This document shows, piece after piece, positions 45,047 to 55,170 of a stretch of 64,000 bases of DNA; position 1 is the stretch's first letter, and each line of letters opens with the position of its first letter. Both the position numbers and the translations under genes were made by a program. Origin of the DNA: Flammulina velutipes (Eukaryota; Basidiomycota; Agaricomycetes; Agaricales; Physalacriaceae); assembly GCA_011800155.1 (NCBI GenBank), contig CM022378.1, positions 1,612,001 through 1,676,000 on the forward strand, read 5' to 3'. The notes under the pieces were generated by a model. It made no database searches, was not told where the DNA came from, and saw nothing but the letters and a program-made list of their open reading frames with translations.

Positions 45047-45939
45047 TCACGCAGATATAGAGTGGGTGCGGAAATGGTGGCGTCCGGGTAAATGAAATGA
45101 TTTGACTAGTTTGTGCAAGGGCGAGAATCGCTTCGGCGGAGCCTCTGGCCAAGGGGATGATGGGGTTCGAGGGGACGGTGATTCGACTGAGGAAGTCGGA
45201 CTCGAGGGCACGAGTGCAGGTACTGGTGAGCGCGGTGCTACGGCTACGGCTGGTGCAGCACGAAGCGGTGGGACGGCGTACTGAGGGAGTGACCGAGGGA
45301 TAGATTTGGCCAAAATACGCGAACGCTGGATCAGGAGGTCTGCCTCGGATACGCTCAAGTCGTAGCCTAGCGCTGCGAGCATGTCTCTTTCGAGGGTATC
45401 GATGGACGATAGGGAGATGCCGCTGCACCAGGACCAATGGATGTTCTTCATGGAACAATCAACTAGATACTAAATGAATGATGATTAGCATGGAGATCGC
45501 AGCGAGCTCAGAGAGCGACAAACCTTTGTAGCGAGCATCACGGCCCCTAGGAAGACTCGTTCACGAGGACAGTCCTCGAAACGTATGTCGGCAAAGTAAC
45601 GCTTCGCTCTACTGACATAGACGAGTGCAGTGGTCAAGACTGGCATTGTGATCGATGCTCGGGTGAACACATTTGTGAAGAAATCATTGAGGAACATGTT
45701 CTCCATGTCGAAGAAAGGGACGGGAATATAGAATGGGTTTGAATGGGTGTTCAACGCGAATGCACCGTCCTTGAGGTAGTCTGGACAGGAGTCAGCCACG
45801 AAACAGAGTTGAAGGCGATGTACAACAAACCTATTATGATACTCAAATCATCATTCCGCATGAAATCGTCGAGCAGAGATGTATGCTTCGAAGCATCGAC
45901 GAGGGAAGCGGAGCGAGTTGCGATGGTAGTGGAAGACAT
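45047..45939 (-). CDS. PHO80/PCL-like cyclin, intact copy
   Basis: Exons 45939-45831, 45780-45524 and 45469-45047 (reverse strand) close to 262 residues. The cyclin core reads 'FFTNVFTRASITMPVLTTAL', 'YVSRAKRYF', 'CPRERVFLGAVMLATKYLVD', 'KNIHWSWCSGISL' and 'LERDMLAALGYDLSVSEADL', the layout of the Pcl/Pho80 family, which activate Pho85-type CDKs. The C-terminus is a Pro/Ser-rich tail with many SP sites, possible CDK targets. A near-identical inverted copy at 58785-59675 carries a frameshift. The upstream region 45940-46130 contains the unoccupied counterpart (45983/45984) of the retrotransposon insertion found in that copy. Confidence 0.85.
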
Positions 45940-46065
45940 GGTTGTGGTAAGTTGAGAAGGTGTGTTGATTGAAAATAAGGACTGCTGTGCCGCTTCTTAA
46001 AGACAATTGAAAGGAGCTAGTATTGATGATCGAGCCGCTAGACATGATTCACTTACAAGAGTTCA

Positions 46066-46649
46066 AGCACCTCATCCGTGGAGCCAAACAAGCTACCTCA
46101 GAAGGTAAATCGTATTCCTGCAGTCAATAAGTACTGACTCGTTCTGTCGTAACCTTGGAGAAGTATAAGGAAATTGACAGAATCACGTGGATGAGAATGG
46201 TTGCATGTAAAGATGCACGAGGGTGTGCAGTGGTTCTACCAGTTTCTTACAGCATCCCACGTCATGCATCGCGATCAAGAGGCGGTGTGGTGGACTTGCG
46301 CCACATTGCGAGACATCAATCGGCTATAATTACTTTAGGAGCTCAAGTCTCATCCGCGGGGACAAAGGATTTGTTCAATTTACTTCACATCGGAAGCTAA
46401 GCGTTAAGCTCTTCAATGGAAGACACATAACTTGAACTAGCTTAAGGTAAAGGATGACATATCTGAATAGACAAAAGTGGCGTCTTGTCGTTGACGATTG
46501 CTAAACTATTATATCATTCGTCATGTACGATGATCAAGAGGCAGTGTAATTGGCTAGCGCCACACATTGTCTCAGCATGAAGTACGTAGGTGTGGATGCG
46601 GAGACAGCCGGCCACTCTGAATACCACCACGCAAACTCAGAAATAATCT
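46066..46649. repeat. Inverted-duplication arm 1, promoter-distal part with GCGCCACA modules
   Basis: This stretch is the inverted counterpart of about 50790-51310. It contains two modules marked by 'GATCAAGAGGC(A/G)GTGT...GCGCCACA...TTG' near 46268-46306 and 46524-46561, spaced about 260 bp. The same module appears four times in the other arm. No coding content. Confidence 0.6.
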
Positions 46650-46957
46650 GTGTTTGTATGTACAGGAGAGATAACATCATGCGAGTAAGGTACACTGACT
46701 CTCTTGGATATCGCGAATGCACGGGCAACAAAGATAAGACTAGCATGTGTCGTAAATCAGTGACGGGCTGAACAATGAGAAGAGCTCACGGCAGGCGATA
46801 AAGGACGTCGCACACGACGAAGACGTGTCAACAAGTGCGTTAATTGAGTCGGAAGGTCCGTGTCGGAGATGCGTAAACCATTGGCAATAGCATCGTCGGC
46901 AGTAAACTATTGAGCCCACGCAACTCTATTGTCAGTGCCAGAAGACAACTCGCCATG
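46650..46957 (-). pseudogene. Fragment of the kinase gene's N-terminal exon
   Basis: The reverse strand matches the first exon and first intron of the kinase gene at 42827 ('ADDAIANGLRISDTD', 'RRVRRPLSPAVS' against 'ANDAIVNGLHISNGS', 'RARRPSSPAVS'). A one-base deletion after the first dozen codons breaks the frame, and nothing of the later exons is present. The ATG would be at 46957. Its inverted twin is at about 50470-50690. Confidence 0.65.
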
Positions 46958-48218
46958 ATGGAAGCAATGAATGCCCGATCATAATCTGAAATCTGACTCT
47001 TTCGGCACCTCGACTGTGGCGTAATGTAATTCTCTTGAATGAACAGTGCACCATCGAAGGCTACAGTTTGCCAAAGTTCTTGCCGCGAATAGATATTCTT
47101 CCGGTCGAGCAAGAACCGAAAGTTGTAAGTGAGGGATTTGCCGAGATGCACGTGGCACCGGCTGGTCTGTAGACAGGTGTAGGTCCAAACTTCCAATCCT
47201 CCTCCCATCTGAAAGTTCAGAAACTGGTGCTCAGATAGCCACCCCCGCCGCTCGCGACTGTCCTGCTCTTACGCTGTCCTTGGAACTATCGCTGCATGCG
47301 TGACGAAAGCAATCAAAAACCCGTGGCGACATTTGCAGAAACCGGTTTTCTGATGAACCGCCCAGGACTCTTATAGCCCGCCGGACTCCTTGCCTCTCTA
47401 ATGCGACCTAGCAGAAGGCCGTGAAGGGCCCATATCCTCCAAGTAACGGGGGTCGCGCCAACTCCATTTTCGATGTCCAGCGCATACTATCGAGGCAGCA
47501 ACCCATCGTCTGTTCGGGACGACCCCTCGGCGTTGGCCTGGAGCACAATACCAAAGCATCACTCGCCACGTACCTACAAATTCCAATCACGGACGAGGGT
47601 AGGGAAGATCACGGGATAAGGGCACTCAATTTGGGCCTCACAAAGTTGGGTAGCGTTTGGTAAGTCGGTACCCGCAAGTCCAGCATTTTTCCCAACCGAG
47701 TCTAATAATCATTTTAGGATGAGGAGGAAACCCATTCGAGAGTTGTGAACTCCAAATGCTTGCTCTGTCAATGACGGTAGCATGCAAACGATAATTTTGT
47801 GAGTCGCTAAGCGTATCTCAACTCTTACTAGTCGCTGAGCGCAGACATAGGTGTGCTCGTCCAACTTTTTTCATAGGATAGATTACACCAACTCATCGCG
47901 TCAGAATACCTTTTAAAACAAACTTGGAATGGGATCCTTGTTCCAAGGGGAAGGAGTGGTATAAAGAGGCAAGAAAAAATGTCAAGGCCATCCGAAAGCA
48001 CTCGTCTGACTTCTGTCCCAGCAATTGATATCAAATTCACGTCGCGTCGGACCTGCACTGGACTTTTGCATCGCCCACCCCGAAAAGATATCTATTGTCC
48101 GTTGTGGGCATAGACGAACAATGAAGAAGCGCGCGCCCCTCCAATTTATAACACAATCGAGAGGCGTTATTCAAGGCTTCATCGTTCCCTCCCACTACCA
48201 CCTACCCTATACTCTGCG
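46958..48218. other. Spacer of the inverted duplication, left part
   Basis: About 1.26 kb between arm 1 and F-box paralogue 3. A reverse-strand open frame to 47208 ('YSRQELWQTVAFDGALFIQE') has no splice or family support. The right end is the promoter of the F-box gene. Confidence 0.35.
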
Positions 48219-49798
48219 ATGGCGAGGTAAGCATGTCTCCTGATCATTCCTTCAGTTTGTGCTCATCAGTTCTCAGCGTGTCTTGCTCGTTGATTGACCG
48301 GATTCTGGTTGATGATTGTTTTCTGGAAATCTTCCGCTTCGCAACTTCAGGTTGGGATACGAAGACATTATTCTCCATCTCCCAAGTCTCAAGCTACTGG
48401 AGGAACTTAGCCCTCGCGAACGCTTCCTTGTGGACCGAAGTATTTGTGGACGAGTCTTCAATCAACTATTCAGAACATGTCCGGGTTCGCAGGGCACCTC
48501 ACATCCCCCTACACTACCAGCTCTTTCCCCGAGTTCACATCATGCTCGAGCGCTCGAGAAATTGTCCCATCAGCGTTAAAATCGACATCCCCGTTGCCGA
48601 AAATGGGCAATCAGTGTTCCACCCCCGGGCTGGTCACCTTGCAAACCTTCTATACCCCCACCGTGGCCGCGTCGTCTTCTTCCATACAAAGAGCGCCCAT
48701 TGGGCTCATCACGTCGCCTTGGCGCAGATCTTCACTGGGGATTCCTTTCCCTTGCTCCGATCCATTTCCATCGAGTGTTGCTACAAATCCATTCGCCAGG
48801 AATCCTACGTAACGTTTCCTCCTGATATTCGTCGAGTCGAGCTCGGTCTTACGCGTTTCACGAATGCGGAAGACTCTGCCATCCCGACATTTCCCAATTT
48901 ACGGGACCTGTCGTTCCTCGGCACCCTCTGTGACTGGGGAAAATACCCCGGACGCAATCTTAGCACGATTACCCTCGCTAAGATCCCATTCGGCGAACGA
49001 CCTTCAATCGCACAACTGTGCTCCATACTCTCCATGAGCAAGAATACTCTTACAGTGCTGCAAATCCACGGATCACTGCCATACGAAGATAAGCACGGCG
49101 GCGTCATCGACGTTGTACTTCCGCACCTGGAGACTCTTTCCTTGTTTTACGCCATACCTGACGAGCTAGTTGTCTTCTTCAACCGCGTTCGAGTCCCCGC
49201 CCTCAAGAAACTGGACATTCGGAACCTCAATATTGAAGTACCTCTTGGGCCGGTTGCGTTGGCGGTCTACGCGGAGACGTTGACGGCCTTCGAGAGCATG
49301 ACGCGCCGCCTTCCCCTCGAACAGATTGAGCATTTGAGGTTGGGTGGTCTGTTACTAGGATCTCCGCCGAGGTTACCGGAGGGAGTGGTTGCCACTATAG
49401 ATCTCCTACCTGCCCCATTCCAGTTCATCCAGCGACTCCAGATGACGCAGGTCGTGCAGCTTAACGATCCTGGGAGGTACCTGCTGTCGGCTGCCTGTTA
49501 TCCGGCTGTGGGGAGGCCACTCAGTGTTGTGCTGCCGAATGTGCAGAGGTTCGTGTTGACGGCTGGAGATGACGACGGCGCGATGAATGTGAGGGCTTTT
49601 TTGAATGTTCGCTGGGGGCTTCAAATAAAGCCGTGGAGCGAGATGGAGATTTCCGTTCCAGCGTCTATGATACAGAGATTCCGTGCTTCTCCCATGTGTA
49701 TGGATATGAGCAGGTGGACTCGTGTGGTGTTTAAACATCTCGTTGACCCGGCGAAGGATCAGGTCTTTGAGTATGGGTCGAAAGATATGGATCATTAG
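48219..49798 (+). CDS. F-box protein, paralogue 3
   Basis: An 8-nt first exon (48219-48226, ATGGCGAG), a 50-bp intron (48227-48276) and one long exon to 49798 give 509 residues. The F-box reads 'LIDRILVDDCFLEIFRFATS...LFSISQVSSYWRNLALANASLW'. LRR-like segments follow: 'FPLLRSISIECCY', 'FPNLRDLSFLGTLCDWGKYP', 'LPHLETLSLFYAIPDELVVF' and 'VPALKKLDIRNLN'. It is closest to paralogue 1 along its whole length, including the end ('RVVFKHLVDPAKD' against 'RVVFRHATNPDED'). It sits in the spacer of the inverted duplication. Predicted SCF adaptor; target unknown. Confidence 0.8.
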
Positions 49799-50099
49799 AC
49801 TATTTACTTAGTTCATTGGTTATGATGTCTTGTATATAAATCAATCTCATGTATCCTAGGCATGCAATTCGCACGCTGGTAGGAACACGATCTGGCCATC
49901 GACGTGGAAGACTTCCAACCACTTTCCGCAAAATGTGGCGCACCGCCAGGTTGGCATTTGACTCCGACCAAAAAGAAAACAACCGTTGAGATCCGAAGCA
50001 GCGCAAGCTGGACTATGATTTTGTCTCCTTTCCAAATAATGATAAAGTCAATACACAAACCACACATGACACAGTGTGCTTCTGGCATTGTGCTTGTCA

Positions 50100-51130
50100 T
50101 TTAGAGTGTCATGCCGAGATATGTGGCGCAATCTCATTACACTGCCTCTTGATCATCGTACATGACATGGGATACAGTAACGTCTTGTAAAGATTGTCAA
50201 CGACCGACCGCCATGTTCGCAGAAATGCCGTCCTTCTCTTTTAAGCTTTTTTCAAGTTATGACAGGACATCTGTATTTTATTGAAGATCTTAGCGCTTAG
50301 CTTCCGATGTGAAGTAAATTGAACAAATTCTTTGGCCCCGCGGAGGAGACTTGAGCTCCTAAAGTATTTATAGTCGATTGATGTCTCGCGGTGTGGCGCA
50401 ATTCTTTTGTACTGCCTCTTCAACACGATGTATGACGTGGGATGGCGTTAGAGACTATTGTAATCGCTTTACGTTGCTGCCGACGATGCTATTGCCAATG
50501 GTTTACGCATCTCCGACACGAACGTTCCGACTCAATTAATGCACTTATTGACACGTCTTCGTCGTGTGCGACGTCCTTTATCGCCTGCCGTGAGCTCTTC
50601 TCGTTGTTCAGCCTGTCGCTGATTTATGACACATGCTAGTCTTATCTTTGTTGCCCGTACATTCGCGATATCCAAGAGAGTCAGTGTACCTTACTTGCAT
50701 GATGTTATCTCTCCTGTACATACAAACACATATTATTTCTGAGTTTGCGTGGTAGTATTCAGAGTGGCCGGCTGTCTCCGCATCCACACCTACGTACTTC
50801 ATGCTGAGACAATATGTGGCGCTAGCCGATTACACTGCCTCTTGATCATCGTACATGTCATGAGATATAGTGTCGTCCTATGTAGATTGTCACCGACCGA
50901 CCGTCATGTTCTGCAGAAATACCATCCTTCTCTTTTAAGCTTTTCTCAAGTTGAAACAGAACAGCTCTGTAGTTGTTGAAGACTTTAGATTCCGACATAA
51001 ACTAAATTGAACAAATTCTTTGGCCCCGCGGATGAGACTTGAGCTCCTAAAGTAATTATAGCCGAGTCATGTCTCGCAATGTGGCGCAAGTCCACCACAC
51101 CGCCTCTTGATCGCGATGCATGACGTGGCT
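50100..51130. repeat. Four GTGGCGC modules in arm 2
   Basis: Conserved modules centred near 50122, 50395, 50817 and 51080 share 'TGTGGCGC(A/T)A', followed by a cytosine-rich 'CTGCCTCTTGATCATCG'-type segment. Between the modules are repeated blocks including 'CCTTCTCTTTTAAGCTTTT' and 'ATTCTTTGGCCCCGCGGA'. Two full units (about 50105-50410 and 50800-51095) align along about 290 bp. Arm 1 holds only part of this array. Confidence 0.6.
50470..50690 (+). pseudogene. Second fragment of the kinase gene's N-terminal exon
   Basis: Reads 'ADDAIANGLRISDTN', 'RRVRRPLSPAVS' and continues into the matching intron, as in the fragment at 46650-46957 but in opposite orientation. No later kinase exons follow. 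It is one of four places in the window carrying this exon. Confidence 0.65.
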
Positions 51131-51239
51131 GGTAGAACCACTGCACACCTTCGTGCATCTTTACATGCAACCATTTTCATCCACGTGATCCTATCAATTT
51201 CCTTATACTTCTCCAAGGTTACGACAGAACGAGTCAGTA

Positions 51240-51387
51240 CTTATTGACTGCATGAATACGATTTACCTTCTGAGGTAGCTTGTTTGGCTCCACGGATGAG
51301 GTGCTTGAACTCCTATAAGTGAATCATGTCTCGCGGCTCGATCATCAATATTAGCTCCTTTGAATTGTCTTTAAGAAGGGGTACAGC
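51240..51387 (+). promoter_or_regulatory. Distal promoter of cyclin copy 2, severed by the retrotransposon
   Basis: The sequence from 'TTATTGACTGCA' to 'TTGTCTTTAAGAAGGGG' matches the region upstream of the intact cyclin copy (46130-45984, reverse strand) base for base with few differences, then stops at C51387 where the retroelement starts. The match resumes at A58741. Confidence 0.8.
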
Positions 51388-51569
51388 TTTCTCGCCGGCT
51401 TCTTACGTCGGTAGCGCTCGAACTCGATTTGCTTCCAACAACGACTGACATTCAACAGGACCTATCTACAGGTAGTGGGGAAGGGGAACTACGGGTATCC
51501 AGCTCCTGGCAGGAAACCCGTTGAGACCCTGGGGTGAGACTTCGAACGTAAACCATCTAAGACAACCCA
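51388..51569 (-). repeat. Split direct repeat B2 (element 3' end)
   Basis: 182 bp, from 'TTTCTCGCCGGCTTC' to 'CTAAGACAACCCA' on the + strand. It matches B1 (51857-52038) throughout by eye. Its outer edge at 51388 is the element's boundary with host sequence. Confidence 0.9.
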
Positions 51570-51672
51570 TGTATGGTACTTCGAAGACTCTGTAGACAGA
51601 TATTGTTAATGATCAGTAGTTCTGTGGACTTAGTTAATATCTCGGAGTTTAATTGTGGTTGGGGTGGGTGGG

Positions 51673-51856
51673 GAAAAGAAAGAAAGACGGCTGGTACAGC
51701 CCAGTCAGTCGAGGCTCGCGACACGAATCGCCTTTTCGCGATGATGGTTCCGAGCAAGAATCAAGGAAGCCACGAGTTCGATCACGTGACTACAGACGCG
51801 TCGAGAAACTGCGCCACTGTTCCTTCCGATCCAGCCAACCTCTCCAGTGGCTTTAT
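51673..51856 (-). repeat. Split direct repeat A2
   Basis: 184 bp, + strand 'GAAAAGAAAGAAAGACGG' to 'CAGTGGCTTTAT'. It matches A1 (58557-58740) throughout by eye and abuts B1 without spacer. Confidence 0.9.
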
Positions 51857-52038
51857 TTTCTCGCCGGCTTCTTACGTCGGTAGCGCTCGAACTCGATTTG
51901 CTTCCAACAACGACTGACATTCAACAGGACCTATCTACAGGTAGTGGGGAAGGGGAACTACGGGTATCCAGCTCCTGGCAGGAAACCCGTTGAGACCCTG
52001 GGGTGAGACTTCGAACGTAAACCATCTAAGACAACCCA
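51857..52038 (-). repeat. Split direct repeat B1
   Basis: 182 bp matching B2 (51388-51569). It lies between the 3' end of the recombinase gene and A2. Confidence 0.9.
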
Positions 52039-52111
52039 AAATGAGCTTCGGCGCGTCTAGATGGTATCGGAGACAAACCCAAAAGAGCTACGCTCTAGCC
52101 GAGAGCGATTG

Positions 52112-53185
52112 CTAACCCACTATCCTGACGTTCCTGTTCTTCTTGGATCTCGACTTCTTCTCGTCGAGCAGCTCGACGTGTAGAACTCCGAGCTTTTCCA
52201 AGTGGCGCCAGTATGCGAGGAAAGCGTCCGACGACCACCTCCCCATCGCCTTTACCACCTCTGTGTCCACTCCGGCGAGCAGAAAGTACGTGGTACCTCC
52301 AATGCGGAAGGAGTGGCCAGTAACTCTCCCGAAACCTGCTGCTTCCCAAATCTGGTTGCATCGCTTCAGGAATGCCTTCTTCGTGAGGACTTTCCTCTCG
52401 CCTGACGGCAGGAGGTACGACGCAAGTGGTGTGTCCGCTGTTATCCGGTTGGTGCCGACGTGTAGGCATTTCGCGTCAACTGGGTCGTCGCTTCCTCCTT
52501 GTTTGCACAGGCTGACGTCTTCACCGTTGACTTGTTCCGTCTTGGTTTTGGGTAAGTGGAGGGTGAAGGAGCCATGAGGGGAGAATGCGGGGTGGATGTC
52601 CTTTCCAGTGGGGAAGGAGGTGGGGTCGAAGACGTCGACTCTGCTGTTTGTTGGCAGAATCTCTCCTAGCCTGATCTGCCCCATGAAACCGCTATTGGCA
52701 TGGAATTTTACCGAAACGTCGAAACCCTGCGTGGTATCCAGCCCCGCGTTCAACGCTTCCAGCATCTCCTTCGTAATCGGTCTTCTCTTCCCTTTCCTCG
52801 AGGTAGCTGGCGTCGCCTTGACGAGCCCTTTCAGCGTCTGCTTGAGTAGGTTTCCTGACGCGTAGTGGTAGTTGTACTGGATATGGAAGGCTCGTACACC
52901 ATGTAGCTTGGCTCCGATCGTCGAGCCCGCCACCTTGCCTTTGAATGTATTGGCGAAGTTGCATAGAGTAGTTTCGCGTGCAGGGAACCAGTCCTTCTCT
53001 GGTAGGTTGATCTCTCGAAGATAGTGAATGAACTGCCTGAGTCCTTTCTTGTGCTGGTTCGTCGTGCTCTTGGCCCAAGATTCGCGGATCGTGTCCGACG
53101 TCGTCCTTAGAAGCTTGAACGGCGTCTCTTGGTACTGCTCCTGAGAGTGCTGGGCACGACGGTAGACAAATTTGGACCTGGCCAT
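52112..53185 (-). CDS. Tyrosine recombinase of the retrotransposon
   Basis: A 357-residue single open frame. A helical N-terminal core-binding domain ('TTNQHKKGLRQFIHYLREIN') is followed by the catalytic domain with the tyrosine-recombinase residues: Arg in 'MGQIRLGEILP', Lys in 'LHLPKTKTEQ', the His-x-x-Arg box 'GHSFRIGGTTYFLLAGV', Trp in 'MGRWSSDAF' and the nucleophile Tyr in 'LAYWRHL'. All appear present, so the enzyme is predicted active. It would integrate a circular cDNA copy by strand exchange. It is separated from the RT gene by 90 bp and has no visible intron. Confidence 0.9.
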   Translation of the reverse strand: MARSKFVYRRAQHSQEQYQETPFKLLRTTSDTIRESWAKSTTNQHKKGLRQFIHYLREINLPEKDWFPARETTLCNFANTFKGKVAGSTIGAKLHGVRAFHIQYNYHYASGNLLKQTLKGLVKATPATSRKGKRRPITKEMLEALNAGLDTTQGFDVSVKFHANSGFMGQIRLGEILPTNSRVDVFDPTSFPTGKDIHPAFSPHGSFTLHLPKTKTEQVNGEDVSLCKQGGSDDPVDAKCLHVGTNRITADTPLASYLLPSGERKVLTKKAFLKRCNQIWEAAGFGRVTGHSFRIGGTTYFLLAGVDTEVVKAMGRWSSDAFLAYWRHLEKLGVLHVELLDEKKSRSKKNRNVRIVG

Positions 53186-53275
53186 GGTGATAGTAAGAGG
53201 GAGAGCGTAGTTTCCTCTTTAGGAAATCGCAGTCCAGCCTGCTCAAGACTTCTGAGTATCTATTTATTCGGGTAT

Positions 53276-55170
53276 CTACTGTTTATTTACTCTAGGGTCT
53301 TGAGGCGAAACGTGCTCGTTTACGAAAGGTTTTAAATGCTGCGGAATACTGGGAGGGTGACCAAAAATGTCCTTTTTCGGTCCAAACTCTCCTCTCGAGG
53401 GCGCGTCTGCCAGATTGTCCTTCGTCGAAATCCAATCCACTGTGAGCCATATCTTGCTCTGCTGCATCAGCGCGACTATCTGGCGCAGGATGGCATTCTG
53501 TGGCGACCCTTTTGAGTGGCCTGCTCTCAGCGCGCCTACCACTCCCTGGTTATCCGACCGCAAACGTATATGGCAGTCAGCGAATCCTGCAGCGATGAGG
53601 GCGCGAAGCGTCAGCTCGATGACGACCATCTCCGCCCATCCTATCTCTCTCCCTTCGGTTTTCCAACCCTTCTTGAACTCCCATGCTAGCCATTTTCCGT
53701 CTAGGATAAAGCCCATGCCCCAGCCCGTCGAGGCGTCTACCATGAGACTCATGTCTAAGGCCTCCTTGAGTTCGACGCACTCAATGCCTACGAACTCTTT
53801 TCGGAGCTCTTGCGTCCACCAGGTTACGTCTTCCCGGAGCGGGGCGGTGACTTTGTGTTTGGTGAATCGTGAAGAGGTGTTCTTGAAGGAGGCGCGGAAT
53901 TTATAGAGTTCTGTCATGCGCGACCTGCCGTGCGGGACTACGAGGCAGACGTGGTTGAGGGTTCCGATGAGGGACTCGGTTTTGTCTAGCGCCATCTTGT
54001 TTTCTGAGGTCCACGGTGCCAACTTCCCAAGGTACTTCTCTTTCTTCTCTTGAGGGAGTTCGACCGTCTTGTTCGCTAGAGACCAGAAGAAACCGATATA
54101 GGTGAAAGCGGTTGCGAAGGGCACGAATTTTGAGGGGGCCCACGGCCAGCCTAGCTCTTTCGCCGTGTTCCAGATAAGGGATTCGTCGTAACTGAAAATG
54201 TTGGTGCCGTCCGCTGCTTTTCCCTTCGGATACCTAAAGAAGACGAAATCGTCTACCCATTTGATGAGTGCTTCTACGCCTCGAAACAAGAGGATGGCGA
54301 CCATAGCGTCTGCGATGCGTCCCCAGATTCCTGGCGCTGGGGAGGCCCCGAAGTTCAAACATGCGTCGAGGTGGATGAGGAAGCCGAGGAGTATGGCAGT
54401 GAAAACTCGAACCGACGGGTGGGTGGGAACGTTTCTAAATGCTCCTTCCACGTCGAAAACGGCTGCCTCGGTGCCGGGAGGGGCTCCCGCTACCAGTAAA
54501 TAGCATTCCGAGAAAGTTCCCCATTGGCACTGGAACTTCTTTGAGTCAATAACGTCGTTGATTGAGGTCGTTTCGGGATCAATGGGAATGAGGTCCTCGG
54601 GTTTCGGGTCGTAATTTTCGACTGAGTAAAGGGAATCGGGCGGTGAGAATGAGGAAAGATCAATGCAATTTTCAGTGTTTCTAGGGTATGAGTGGTTGAC
54701 GATGACTCGGAGTTTTCCTGGTCTCGTTTCTGCTACGCTGAGAGGCGCCGTTCTGAACGGGCCTTATTTTCAGTTAGATAGGTTTCGTCGACCGAAAAAA
54801 ACCCAATGCTCCTCACCGATAAGGGATTCCAAGAATGCTGGTTCATAACCAGGTGAGAGTCTGCAAGCTGCTATTTCTTCTCCGTATTTCTTCTGGAGGA
54901 ACTGATGGTGCGACGGGTCTTTGTAATGATTCTCTGGAGTAAACGTTTTTGTAAGCCTGAAATTTTCGAGGCCCATGAAGAAGCCGTGTTCGATGCCTAC
55001 GTGCCACCATCCATGAGTGACACACTCCTTACGGATGAGGAATACTCACCAATAGGAATGTCCGCATACTGTTTGAGGACGCCTGCGTCCCGCAACGCTT
55101 CCCGCCACACCGCATGCCTGAAGGGGGTGACGATCGGGAAGAGCTCGCTCCTAAGCGTGTTCTTGAGCAT
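53276..55170 (-). CDS. Reverse transcriptase-RNase H of the retrotransposon
   Basis: Exons 55170-55050, 54996-54817 and 54762-53276 (reverse strand) close to 595 residues. RT motifs: 'AAVFDVEGAFRNVPTHP' (first catalytic Asp), 'ASPAPGIWGRIADAMV' and 'KWVDDFVFF' (DD pair; Trp stands where Tyr is common). RNase H: 'LMVDASTGWGMGFIL', 'GWAEMVVIEL', 'RLRSDNQGVVGAL' and 'STKDNLADAPSR' supply the D-E-D-D set. No methyltransferase domain is seen after RNase H, as expected for Ngaro/PAT rather than DIRS1. The two introns (54997-55049 and 54763-54816) have clean GT-AG ends; without splicing the protein would stop early. The start overlaps the Gag stop by 20 nt in another frame. Confidence 0.85.
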
